In this document: positions 1 through 6,893 of the stretch, one piece after another
Layout of the letters: every line of letters begins with the position of its first letter
How positions within the stretch are numbered: the first letter of the stretch is position 1
Assembly: GCA_958415245.1 (NCBI GenBank)
Contig: CATYYP010000021.1
Span: 1-12,853 of the forward strand
Reading direction: 5' to 3'
Source of the DNA: Schaalia odontolytica
Lineage (GTDB): Bacteria > Actinomycetota > Actinomycetes > Actinomycetales > Actinomycetaceae
DNA length: 12,853 nt
Made by a program: the position numbers and the translations under genes
Notes under the pieces: model-generated
What the model was told of the DNA's origin: nothing
The model's input: only the letters and a program-made list of their open reading frames with translations
The model's database searches: none

Positions 1-1
1 G

Positions 2-1639
2 TACCCGGAGATCTACGAGGAGATCGACCGCCTCGTCACGGAGAGGGCGCCCCAGCGCGAAGAATACCTGCGAGATGTCATCGATCAGATCGAAGAGGAT
101 TTGCGTCGTTCGGGCACGAAGGGGACGGTGAGTGGCCGTCCGAAGAGCCACTACTCGATCTACCAGAAGATGATCGTGCGCGGCAAGGCCTTCGATGAGG
201 TGTTCGATCTGGTGGCTGTGCGCGTCCTGGTGGAGTCGATCAAGGATTGCTACGGCGTGCTCGGGGCACTGCATGGGCGCTGGAACCCGATTCCCGGCCG
301 CTTCAAAGACTACATCGCGATGCCGAAGTTTAATCTCTACCAGTCGCTGCATACGACGGTCATCGGTCCCGGTGGCAAGCCGGTGGAGATCCAGATCCGT
401 ACCTTCGACATGCATGAGCGCGCCGAGCACGGCGTCGCCGCGCACTGGAAGTACAAGCAGAACCCGAACGCTTCGAGCGGCGATGCGGATCGCATGAGCT
501 CTGATGAGCAGGCGAACTGGCTGCGCGCTTTGGTCGAGATGGAGCGCGAGACGGGGGATCCTGAGGAGTTCCTCGATTCGCTGCGCTACGAGATCGCCGG
601 CGATGAGGTCTACGTGTTTACGCCGAAGGGCCAGGTCATCGTGTTGCCGGCGCGTTCGACGCCCGTCGACTTCGCGTATGCGGTGCACACGGAGGTCGGC
701 CACCGCACGGTGGGCGCGAAGGTGAACGGCCGCCTCGTCTCCCTGGATACGCGCCTCGAGTCGGGCGAGACTGTCGAGGTCGTGACCTCCAAGTCGGATA
801 AGTCCGGACCTTCGCGCGACTGGTTGGCCTTTGTCGCATCTCCGCGTGCGCGCTCCAAGATCAAGGCGTGGTTCTCCAAGGAACGCCGCGAGGAAGCTGT
901 GGAGGCCGGCAAGGAGGCGCTTGCCCGCGCGATGCGCAAGCAGAACCTGCCGCTCCAGCGCCTCATGAGCCACGAGTCGATCCTGTCGGTCGCGACGTCT
1001 TTCGGATATCCGGACGTGTCCGGCCTGTACGCAGCTGTCGGCGAGGGCCACATCTCCGCGCAAAACGTCGTCTCCAAGCTGGTCGACAACCTGGGTGGGG
1101 GAGACGGCACGGAGGAGACGCTGTCCGAGGCCGTGACCCCCGGTTCTCAGAAGCCGCGCTCCGAGGCCTCGGGCGATGCGGCGATCACCGTGGCCGGTCT
1201 GAGTCCGAACGAGATCTGGGTCAAGCTCGCCAAATGCTGTACGCCGGTGCCCGGAGACGAGATCGTTGGCTTCATTACCCGAGGCCAGGGTGTCTCGGTG
1301 CATCGCAGTACGTGCGCGAACGCTGTGCGTCTGGGGCAGCTGCAGCCTGAGCGCTTCGTCGACGTGTCCTGGAACGAGAAGGGGCTGGGCGCTCCGTTCC
1401 GCGTGCAGATTGAGGTGCGCGCCCTTGATCGCGGCGGACTGCTCTCGGATCTGACGCGCGTGCTGTCGGACTATCGCGTCAACATTCTTGCCGCCGCGCT
1501 GAAGACCGATGGAGATCAGGTCGCCTCAGGTAACTTCTCATTCGAACTGGCCGACCTCGGGCACCTGAATGCGGTCCTGTCCGCCCTTCGTCGGGTCGAC
1601 GGAGTCTTCGAGGCGGTGCGCATCGGCGCCGATTCATAG
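2..1639 (+). CDS. relA: Bifunctional (p)ppGpp synthetase/hydrolase Rel (RSH family), 5'-truncated by window edge
   Basis: Makes and, in the full-length protein, degrades the alarmone (p)ppGpp when uncharged tRNA stalls ribosomes. The frame is open from base 2, so the N-terminal HD hydrolase domain is outside the window; 545 residues are visible. Numbering from the first visible codon: synthetase domain about 1-150, with GRPKSHYSIYQKM at 45-57, catalytic-type D69 in FDLVAVRV, RFKD at 100-103, G-loop YQSLHT at 113-118 and VEIQIRT at 128-134. The RFKD (R-x-K-D) motif is the form found in bifunctional Rel/SpoT-like enzymes rather than the E-x-D-D of monofunctional RelA. A TGS domain lies at about 200-262. 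A zinc-finger-like KCCTP motif (C412, C413, with H434 and C438) follows, then an ACT domain at about 466-541. All C-terminal ribosome/tRNA-sensing domains look intact. An internal TTG at 101 is in frame but is not the start, because synthetase homology continues upstream. The gene ends in TAG. Confidence 0.96.
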   Translation, partial: YPEIYEEIDRLVTERAPQREEYLRDVIDQIEEDLRRSGTKGTVSGRPKSHYSIYQKMIVRGKAFDEVFDLVAVRVLVESIKDCYGVLGALHGRWNPIPGRFKDYIAMPKFNLYQSLHTTVIGPGGKPVEIQIRTFDMHERAEHGVAAHWKYKQNPNASSGDADRMSSDEQANWLRALVEMERETGDPEEFLDSLRYEIAGDEVYVFTPKGQVIVLPARSTPVDFAYAVHTEVGHRTVGAKVNGRLVSLDTRLESGETVEVVTSKSDKSGPSRDWLAFVASPRARSKIKAWFSKERREEAVEAGKEALARAMRKQNLPLQRLMSHESILSVATSFGYPDVSGLYAAVGEGHISAQNVVSKLVDNLGGGDGTEETLSEAVTPGSQKPRSEASGDAAITVAGLSPNEIWVKLAKCCTPVPGDEIVGFITRGQGVSVHRSTCANAVRLGQLQPERFVDVSWNEKGLGAPFRVQIEVRALDRGGLLSDLTRVLSDYRVNILAAALKTDGDQVASGNFSFELADLGHLNAVLSALRRVDGVFEAVRIGADS

Positions 1640-1672
1640 ACGAGGCGCGGGCGGCCTGCGTCGATTCGCGCG

Positions 1673-1717
1673 AAAAGGGTGTTACATCCGTCCCCTTTTG
1701 GGGGATGAGCTTTCCCC
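1673..1717 (+). terminator. Cluster of overlapping short hairpins after rel (possible terminator)
   Basis: Starting 34 bases past the rel stop codon, AAAAGGG (1673-1679) can pair with CCCTTTT (1693-1699). CCCC (1692-1695) can instead pair with GGGG (1700-1703) across a TTTT loop, and GGGGA (1701-1705) can pair with TCCCC (1713-1717). These pairings are mutually exclusive with their neighbours. The only T tract sits inside a stem or loop, so this is not a textbook intrinsic terminator. It may end or stabilise the rel transcript, but that is inference from position and complementarity. Confidence 0.3.
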
Positions 1718-1726
1718 TGCTCGTTA

Positions 1727-1757
1727 GATGTGACACACTAGCTGTGTGTGTCACATC
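1727..1757. repeat. Perfect 12-bp inverted repeat upstream of the DUF349 gene, with a third copy of the half-site nearby
   Basis: GATGTGACACAC (1727-1738) is exactly mirrored by GTGTGTCACATC (1746-1757) around the 7-nt centre TAGCTGT. TGTTACATC at 1680-1688 is the reverse complement of the outer nine bases with one mismatch, which makes three half-sites in 78 bp. The arrangement could be an operator for a dimeric regulator of the DUF349 operon, or a strong RNA hairpin ending the rel transcript (no U-tract follows). The TGTGA...TCACA arms are 17 bp apart rather than the 6 bp expected of a CRP/GlxR site. The repeat is certain; its function is not. Confidence 0.7.
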
Positions 1758-1792
1758 GGCACGCACCCGCGCCGGGCGTAAGCCCTCGTCTC

Positions 1793-1799
1793 AGAAGGA
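1793..1799 (+). promoter_or_regulatory. Ribosome binding site that sets the DUF349 start
   Basis: AGAAGGA lies 5 nt before GTG 1805. It favours this start over the in-frame GTG at 1748, which falls inside the inverted repeat, has no Shine-Dalgarno sequence and would add 19 low-complexity basic and proline-rich residues. Confidence 0.75.
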
Positions 1800-1804
1800 A
1801 TATC

Positions 1805-3139
1805 GTGACCACGACGCCGATTCCGAATAACGAAACCGCTCCCGAAGCTGCCCCGTCGACGATTGAGGAGGCCGCGGCCTCGACGACGATCGCTGCTTCT
1901 GAGGTGCCCGAGCACCCCTTCGCCCGTATCGGCGAGGACGGCACTGTCTATGTCAAGGATGGAGACGAGGAGCGCGTCATCGGCGGCTTCCCCGAGGGCA
2001 TTCCTGCTTCTCCCTACGCTCTGTACGAGCGTCGCTACGCAGACCTCGAAGCCACCATCAAGCTTTTTGAGGATCGCCTGGGCACACTGAGCCCGCGCGA
2101 CATCGACCAGACTCTCGCAACGCTGCGCGAGCAGGTCGCCTCCCCGAACGTCATCGGAGACATCCCGGCGCTGCGCGAGCGCGTTGCGGCGGTTGAGAAG
2201 GCCGCCGAGGAACGCAAGGAAATCGCCCGCGAGGAGCGCAAGGCCGCCAAGGCTGCTGCTCTCGCCGAGCGCACCTCCGTCGTCGAGCGCGCCGAGGCTA
2301 TCGTCGCCCAGGATCCCGCCAAGACCCATTGGAAGCAGTCGGGTCAGACCCTGCGCGACCTCCTCGATGAGTGGAAGAACCTGCAGCGCCGCGGTCCGCG
2401 CCTGGAGAAGGCCATCGAGGATGAGCTGTGGAAGCGTTTCTCCTCCGCTCGCACCCAGTTCGACCGTCACCGCCGCCAGTTCTTCTCGCAGCTCGATCAG
2501 GCCCAGTCCGAGGCTAAGCGAGTGAAGGAAGCCCTCATCGCTGAGGCCGAGGCTCTGTCCTCGTCCGTGGACTGGTCGCGTACCTCCGGCGCCTACCGTG
2601 AGCTCATGAACCGCTGGAAGGCTGCCCCCCGCGCTTCACGTAAGGAAGACGACGCACTGTGGGCGCGTTTCCGCGCCGCCCAGCAGGTGTTCTTCGACGC
2701 TCGCCGTGCCAAGGACGAGGCCACCGACGCGGAGTACCGTGACAACCTCGTCGCGAAGGAAGCGATCCTCGTTGACGCTGAGGCCATCCTCCCGGTGACC
2801 GACATTGATCGTGCGAAGGCTCAGCTGCGTCAGATCCAGGACCGCTGGGAAGAGGTGGGCCGCGTGCCTTCCGCCGACCTGCACCGCATCGAGGGGCGTC
2901 TGCGCGCCGTCGAGGCCGCCGTCCGCGAGGCCGAAGAGAAGGAATGGCGCCGCACCAACCCCGAGACGCGCGCACGTGCGGCCGGCATGGTCGGTCAGCT
3001 TGAGGAGCAGATCGCTCAGCTCGAGCGTTCTCTGTCCGAGGCCGAGGCCAAGGGCGACGAGAAGGCTGCCAGGAACGTGCGCGAGGCCCTCGAGACCAAG
3101 CGTGCCTGGCTCGCGCAGATCTCCTCCTCCATGGAGTGA
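1805..3139 (+). CDS. DUF349 domain-containing coiled-coil protein
   Basis: A 444-residue soluble protein with no signal peptide or membrane segment. Residues 1-35 are a Thr/Ala/Glu-rich disordered leader. Residues 37-65 (HPFARIGEDGTVYV...) form a small conserved N-terminal module often seen in actinobacterial members. Residues about 72-165 are charged coiled coil, very rich in Glu, Arg and Ala. Three DUF349-type helical repeats follow, at about 172-230 (THWKQSG...LLDEWKNL), 252-305 (VDWSRTSGAYRELMNRWK) and 328-380 (TDIDRAKAQLRQIQDRWEEVG); a last coiled coil covers about 393-435. Each repeat shows the family's spaced aromatic pattern, with W at 176, 190 and 209 and at 257, 271 and 286. The family's biochemistry is unsettled. 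In actinobacteria it often sits beside rel, which suggests a link with stringent or translation stress, but this is inference. Start chosen from the RBS at 1793-1799. It is followed after one base by the MBL gene, so the two are probably cotranscribed. Confidence 0.9.
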   Translation: MTTTPIPNNETAPEAAPSTIEEAAASTTIAASEVPEHPFARIGEDGTVYVKDGDEERVIGGFPEGIPASPYALYERRYADLEATIKLFEDRLGTLSPRDIDQTLATLREQVASPNVIGDIPALRERVAAVEKAAEERKEIAREERKAAKAAALAERTSVVERAEAIVAQDPAKTHWKQSGQTLRDLLDEWKNLQRRGPRLEKAIEDELWKRFSSARTQFDRHRRQFFSQLDQAQSEAKRVKEALIAEAEALSSSVDWSRTSGAYRELMNRWKAAPRASRKEDDALWARFRAAQQVFFDARRAKDEATDAEYRDNLVAKEAILVDAEAILPVTDIDRAKAQLRQIQDRWEEVGRVPSADLHRIEGRLRAVEAAVREAEEKEWRRTNPETRARAAGMVGQLEEQIAQLERSLSEAEAKGDEKAARNVREALETKRAWLAQISSSME

Positions 3140-3140
3140 C

Positions 3141-3860
3141 ATGCGTCTTCACGTCATTCCGTCGCCTTTCTACGCGGCGAATGGGCTTGTGCTCGTCCCT
3201 TCCGGGGCGGGCACTGCCCTTGTCGTCGACCCTTCCGCGGGTATCCAGCACCTGATCCGCGAGGTCCTCGAGCTTGAGGGCGTCAGCGTGGGCGCGATCC
3301 TTCTGACACACGGACACCCCGACCATGTCTGGGACGCAGCCGCGGTATCCACCTGGGGAGCGGACGGAGGCACCGTTCCCGTGTATGTGCCGGGACCCGA
3401 CATGTACCGCATGGATGACCCGGCCTCGTTCCTGCCGATGCCGCTGCCCGACTTCGTGGGGGAGTGGGTCAAGCCCGCCGACCTACGTGAGGTGCCCTCT
3501 GATTCGTTCGAGGTGTGCCCCGGCGTGTGGCTGCGCATGGTTCCCGCACCCGGCCATACTGAGGGATCAGCCGTCTTCCTGGGGGAGAGCCCGCTCGATA
3601 TCCGGGTCAACAACCAGTCCTTCTACTCTTCCGACGAGGCGGTTCCGTGGGCGATGAGCGCAGACGTGCTGTTTAAGGACAGCGTCGGGCGCACCGATCT
3701 GCCCGGGGGCGACGAAACTCAAATGCGGCATTCTTTGCGCACGATTTCCAACGCTCTCGATCCTCGCACCGTCCTCGTTCCCGGACACGGCCCGGCGACG
3801 ACGCTCGCAGATGAGATACGCTCAAACCAGTATCTGATTCGCGCTCGTCGCATCGGCTAA
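3141..3860 (+). CDS. Metallo-beta-lactamase-fold hydrolase, glyoxalase II-like
   Basis: A 239-residue MBL-fold enzyme, probably a cytosolic thioester or related hydrolase binding two metal ions. Ligand motifs are complete and in order: THGHPDH with H57, H59, D61 and H62; PGHT with H139; D175 in SADVLFKDSVGRTDLPGG; and H216 in the final PGHGPAT. The length matches short YcbL-like/glyoxalase II-like proteins (about 210-240 residues). It lacks the longer C-terminal helical glutathione-binding domain of classical GloB, so the substrate cannot be read from sequence. The ATG lies one base after the DUF349 stop. GGAG at 3133-3136 overlaps that end and is close to the ATG, so reinitiation from the upstream gene is likely. 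The frame is open far upstream (to 2805), but that part overlaps DUF349 out of phase and shows no MBL homology. The equivalent gene precedes hisS in other actinobacteria, for example Rv2581c in M. tuberculosis (from memory). Confidence 0.9.
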   Translation: MRLHVIPSPFYAANGLVLVPSGAGTALVVDPSAGIQHLIREVLELEGVSVGAILLTHGHPDHVWDAAAVSTWGADGGTVPVYVPGPDMYRMDDPASFLPMPLPDFVGEWVKPADLREVPSDSFEVCPGVWLRMVPAPGHTEGSAVFLGESPLDIRVNNQSFYSSDEAVPWAMSADVLFKDSVGRTDLPGGDETQMRHSLRTISNALDPRTVLVPGHGPATTLADEIRSNQYLIRARRIG

Positions 3861-3887
3861 CCACCTTCCTCATAGAAAGAACGCTCA

Positions 3888-5240
3888 ATGGCTCGCACGT
3901 CCCTGTCAGGTTTCCCCGAATGGCTCCCGGAGGGCCGCATCATTGAGATGCACGTCCTCGACGAGCTGCGTCGCGTGTTTGAATTGCACGGCTTCGCGGG
4001 CATCGAAACCCGTGCGGTCGAGACCCTCGAGCAGTTGGAAGCAAAGGGCGAGACCTCCAAGGAGATCTACGTGCTCGACCGCCTGCAGGCCCTGAAGGCC
4101 GCGGCGGCCGGTGCACGCGCTCCCAAGGATAAGGGCATGGGTCTGCACTTTGACCTCACCGTTCCCTTCGCCCGCTACGTGGTCGAGAACGCGAACGAGC
4201 TGGATTTCCCGTTCAAGCGCTACCAGATCCAGAAGGTGTGGCGCGGTGAGCGTCCCCAGGACGGTCGCTTCCGCGAGTTCACGCAGGCGGACATCGACGT
4301 CGTGGGTAACGGCGAGCTGCCGTTCCACTTCGAGGTGGACCTGCCCCTCGTGATGGCCGAGGCTCTGAACAACCTGCCGATCCCGCCCGTGCGCGTGCTC
4401 GTGAACAACCGCAAGGTCGTTCAGGGCGTGTGTGAATCCCTCGGGGTCACGGACGTTGAGGCTGCCCTGCGCGGCCTGGACAAGATCGACAAGATCGGCC
4501 CGGAGGGTGTTGCCGCCGAGCTGGCTCAGTCCGGCATCGATGGCGACCAGGCATCCGTTCTGCTCCAGATGGCTCAGATTCGCACGTCCGACTCTTCCGA
4601 GGTGCGCGCGCGTCTGGCCGAGCTCGGTGTGGGCGGCGAACTGCTGGACGAGGGCCTGAAGGAGCTGACCGAGCTCCTCGATACCGCGAACAAGCGGATG
4701 CCGGGTGCGGTCGTCGCGGACCTCAAGATCGCTCGTGGCCTCGACTACTACACGGGCAGCGTGTACGAGTCGGAGATCGAAGGCCATGAGGACCTCGGCT
4801 CGATCTGCTCGGGCGGACGCTACGACTCCCTGGCGAAGGACGGCAAGCGCACCTACCCGGGCGTCGGCCTGTCTATCGGCGTCTCGCGCCTCGTGTCGCG
4901 CATGATTTCCGCGCCGATGGTGAAGGCCTCTCGCAAGGTGCCCACGGCGGTCGTCGTCGCGGTCATCGCGGAGGAACAGCGTGAGCGCTCGGAGGCGATT
5001 GCCGCTGTGCTGCGTTCGCGCGGCATCTCAACGGACGTTGCTCCCAGCGCCGCAAAGTTCGGCAAGCAGATCAAGTTCGCCGATAAGCGCGGCATCCCCT
5101 TCGTCTGGTTCCCGGGCGAGGAGGGCAGCGCTGACACGGTGAAGGATATTCGCAGTGGCGAGCAGGTGGACGCCGATCCGCACACGTGGGTCCTGCCCGA
5201 GGCCGACGCGGTCCCCACTATTGAGAAGGTGACCGACTGA
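3888..5240 (+). CDS. hisS: Histidyl-tRNA synthetase (class II)
   Basis: Charges tRNA-His with histidine in the cytoplasm. The protein has 450 residues. The class II catalytic core spans about 1-340. FDLTVPFARYV is at 88-98. Motif 2 is KVWRGERPQDGRFREF at 116-131 with the ATP-contacting R119. The histidine-specific motif is ARGLDYYTG at 282-290 with catalytic-type R283, followed by CSGGRYD at 307-313. Motif 3 is GVGLSIGVSRL at 325-335. A helical insertion occupies about 180-270, and the alpha/beta anticodon-binding domain is about 350-450. The first residues (SLSGFPEWLPEG) and the FDLTVPFARYV segment differ from the RGMxD and RPEGTA forms of E. coli-type enzymes. They resemble the eukaryote-like branch also seen, from memory, in Bifidobacterium and Actinomyces. 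SD-like AGAAAGA (3874-3880) lies 7 nt before the ATG. The stop codon directly abuts the next gene. Confidence 0.97.
   Translation: MARTSLSGFPEWLPEGRIIEMHVLDELRRVFELHGFAGIETRAVETLEQLEAKGETSKEIYVLDRLQALKAAAAGARAPKDKGMGLHFDLTVPFARYVVENANELDFPFKRYQIQKVWRGERPQDGRFREFTQADIDVVGNGELPFHFEVDLPLVMAEALNNLPIPPVRVLVNNRKVVQGVCESLGVTDVEAALRGLDKIDKIGPEGVAAELAQSGIDGDQASVLLQMAQIRTSDSSEVRARLAELGVGGELLDEGLKELTELLDTANKRMPGAVVADLKIARGLDYYTGSVYESEIEGHEDLGSICSGGRYDSLAKDGKRTYPGVGLSIGVSRLVSRMISAPMVKASRKVPTAVVVAVIAEEQRERSEAIAAVLRSRGISTDVAPSAAKFGKQIKFADKRGIPFVWFPGEEGSADTVKDIRSGEQVDADPHTWVLPEADAVPTIEKVTD
5223..5232 (+). promoter_or_regulatory. Shine-Dalgarno inside the hisS 3' end, driving the first GTPase gene
   Basis: GAGAAGGTGA matches AGGAGGTGA at 8 of 9 positions and ends 8 nt before GTG 5241. 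It lies within the last hisS codons and supports a GTG start directly after the hisS stop, with translational coupling. Confidence 0.75.
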
Positions 5241-6893
5241 GTGTCCCTCACGGCGGTTGAAGCAGCTCGCTCGCTGGCGCATGCCCTCGAGGAAACGCTC
5301 CATGCCATTCCGGACGGGAGTCGTGGCGATGCGCAGCGCGCGCTGCGACGCCTGCAGGACGTCGTGTTGCCGCGCCTCGAGGACGCCGATGCACCCGTGC
5401 TCGTGGTCGTCGGTGGCTCGACGGGGTCGGGTAAGTCGACGCTCGTCAATTCGTTGCTCGGCCGAAACGTAAGTCGGGCGGGCGCGGTGCGTCCGACGAC
5501 TCGGCGCCCCGTGTTGGTCTGCGCGCCCAAGGCACGCGAGTGGTTCATGTCGGACCGAGTGCTGCCGAGACTGGCGAAGAGCGAGGGCTCGGGTGGGGAT
5601 AGCCTCGACGCGATCACGATCGCTGTCGAGGAGACGCTGTGGCCCGCCGTAGGCATTGTGGACGCCCCGGACATTGATTCCGTCGAGGACGGAAACCGTC
5701 GCCTGGCTGCGGAGCTGCTCGACGGCGCAGATCTGTGGGTGTTTGTCACTACCGCGGCCCGCTACGCGGATGCGGTGGCGTGGAAGCATCTGGAGGAAGC
5801 CGCGAGCCGCGGACTGCGTGTCGCCATCGTGCTCAACCGCGTCCCCGCCGGTGCGGCGCAGGAGATTCGTGAGGATCTGGCCGCGTTGGCTCGCCGGCGT
5901 GGCCTGGGTGAGGTCGCGATTCATACGGTCGAGGAACAGCCGCTCAGCGAGGGACGCCTGCCCGCGGAAGCGATCGCGCCGATCGGGTCCTACCTGGAGG
6001 GAATTGGACGCGATACCGAGGAACGCGCCGCTATCGTACGTCGATCGCTGTCCGGTGCCGTCGCCTCGTCGTTGGAGGAGACGACGCGCGCACTCGAGGC
6101 TGCGAGGCAACGCAATCGCGAGTTCGAGGCGGCCGCCGACGATATTGAGCAGCTCGTTGCTTCCTATGCCCGGGAAGTGTCCTCCTCGTCGAGTGATGAT
6201 GTACTGCGCGGCGAAGTAAGCGCACGTATCGCCGAGGTGCTGGGCTCGTGGGATATGTCCAAGACCGTCTCGCGTGTGTTTTCTGGTCTGAGCTCACGCG
6301 TGATGGGTGCTCTTCGTGGACAGGCAGCGCCGGACGTTCAAGTACAGCGCGATCTGACCGGAGGCCTTGCGCAGCGATTGGCGGACCAATACCACCGGGT
6401 GTGGGGTGAATCCCTGCGCAGGGCGCGTATCGTCGTCGATACGTCTTCGTTTGATGAGCTGCTCGACGTCGAAGCGGCGGAGCAGCGTGGACGCACAGTC
6501 GCACAGGAGTGGACGCGCGAGGTCACGCAGATCATTCGTGGCCAGGCCGAGTCCTCGCGCGTCAGCGGGCGCATTCTTGCGGGCGGCATCAACGTCGTGA
6601 CGGTCTCGCTGATGGTGACCGCGTTTACGATGACCGGTGGTCTCACCGGTGTTGAAGTCGGTATCGCTGGGGCATCGGCCGCCCTGTCCCAGACAATCCT
6701 GGAAGCCTATTTTGGCGAACGCACAGTTCGTTCGCTGGCCGAGCAGGCTCGTGCGGCGCTCGAACGCCTCGCCGGAGAGTCTCTGTCGGATGTCGTTGCC
6801 CCGGTGAGCACGAGCCTCGATCGGGCTTCCGACAGGGTTCTTATTGACAAGCTGGCGGTGGCCGAGGAGAGAGCCCGGGAGGTGCTGGCGTGA
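5241..6893 (+). CDS. Dynamin-like P-loop GTPase, first of a tandem pair
   Basis: A 550-residue protein with an N-terminal GTPase domain (about 50-255) and a long helical C-terminal part. G1 is GSTGSGKS at 59-66, G2 RPTT at 84-87 and G3 DAPDIDS at 141-147 (a modified DxxG). The expected G4 position reads VLNRVP (N199), without the Asp of NKxD. ARYADA at 173-178 recurs in the neighbouring protein. Charged helices cover about 262-440. Residues about 445-490 are hydrophobic and Gly/Ala-rich (two possible short membrane-dipping helices), and helices again close the protein (495-550). This layout fits bacterial dynamin-like proteins, where the hydrophobic element touches membrane, but the exact family and function are unknown. 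GTG follows the hisS TGA with no gap. It may be annotated elsewhere as an ABC transporter or ATP-binding protein; no ABC signature or Walker B is visible. Confidence 0.85.
   Translation: MSLTAVEAARSLAHALEETLHAIPDGSRGDAQRALRRLQDVVLPRLEDADAPVLVVVGGSTGSGKSTLVNSLLGRNVSRAGAVRPTTRRPVLVCAPKAREWFMSDRVLPRLAKSEGSGGDSLDAITIAVEETLWPAVGIVDAPDIDSVEDGNRRLAAELLDGADLWVFVTTAARYADAVAWKHLEEAASRGLRVAIVLNRVPAGAAQEIREDLAALARRRGLGEVAIHTVEEQPLSEGRLPAEAIAPIGSYLEGIGRDTEERAAIVRRSLSGAVASSLEETTRALEAARQRNREFEAAADDIEQLVASYAREVSSSSSDDVLRGEVSARIAEVLGSWDMSKTVSRVFSGLSSRVMGALRGQAAPDVQVQRDLTGGLAQRLADQYHRVWGESLRRARIVVDTSSFDELLDVEAAEQRGRTVAQEWTREVTQIIRGQAESSRVSGRILAGGINVVTVSLMVTAFTMTGGLTGVEVGIAGASAALSQTILEAYFGERTVRSLAEQARAALERLAGESLSDVVAPVSTSLDRASDRVLIDKLAVAEERAREVLA
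6877..6884 (+). promoter_or_regulatory. Strong Shine-Dalgarno for the second GTPase gene
   Basis: GGGAGGTG inside the end of the first GTPase gene lies 5 nt before GTG 6890. It decides the start of the second gene and fits the 4-bp GTGA overlap between the two reading frames. Confidence 0.8.

Noticed and set aside
1729..1755. CRP/GlxR-type site in the inverted repeat (TGTGA...TCACA)
   Set aside because: The arms are 17 bp apart; the family needs about 6 bp. The wide-spaced repeat is kept as an unassigned operator or hairpin.
1748..1804. Earlier GTG start for the DUF349 gene
   Set aside because: It falls inside the inverted repeat with no RBS and adds a low-complexity segment; GTG 1805 has AGAAGGA at good spacing.
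2805..3140. Upstream extension of the MBL reading frame
   Set aside because: It overlaps DUF349 in another frame with Arg/Pro/Ser-rich shadow composition. The MBL fold begins at ATG 3141.
3861..3887. T-box or other tRNA-sensing leader before hisS
   Set aside because: The gap is only 27 bp and holds just an SD-like sequence; the 102-bp region before aspS is also too short for a T-box and has no such motif that I can see.
5028..6110. Long minus-strand open frame under hisS and the first GTPase gene, with similar ones at 2604-3326, 3906-4787, 6707-7588 and 7297-8496
   Set aside because: These are shadows of high-GC codon bias. They lie wholly opposite well-supported genes, have no recognisable domains and are compositionally atypical (Arg/Ser/Thr- or Arg/Gln/His-rich).
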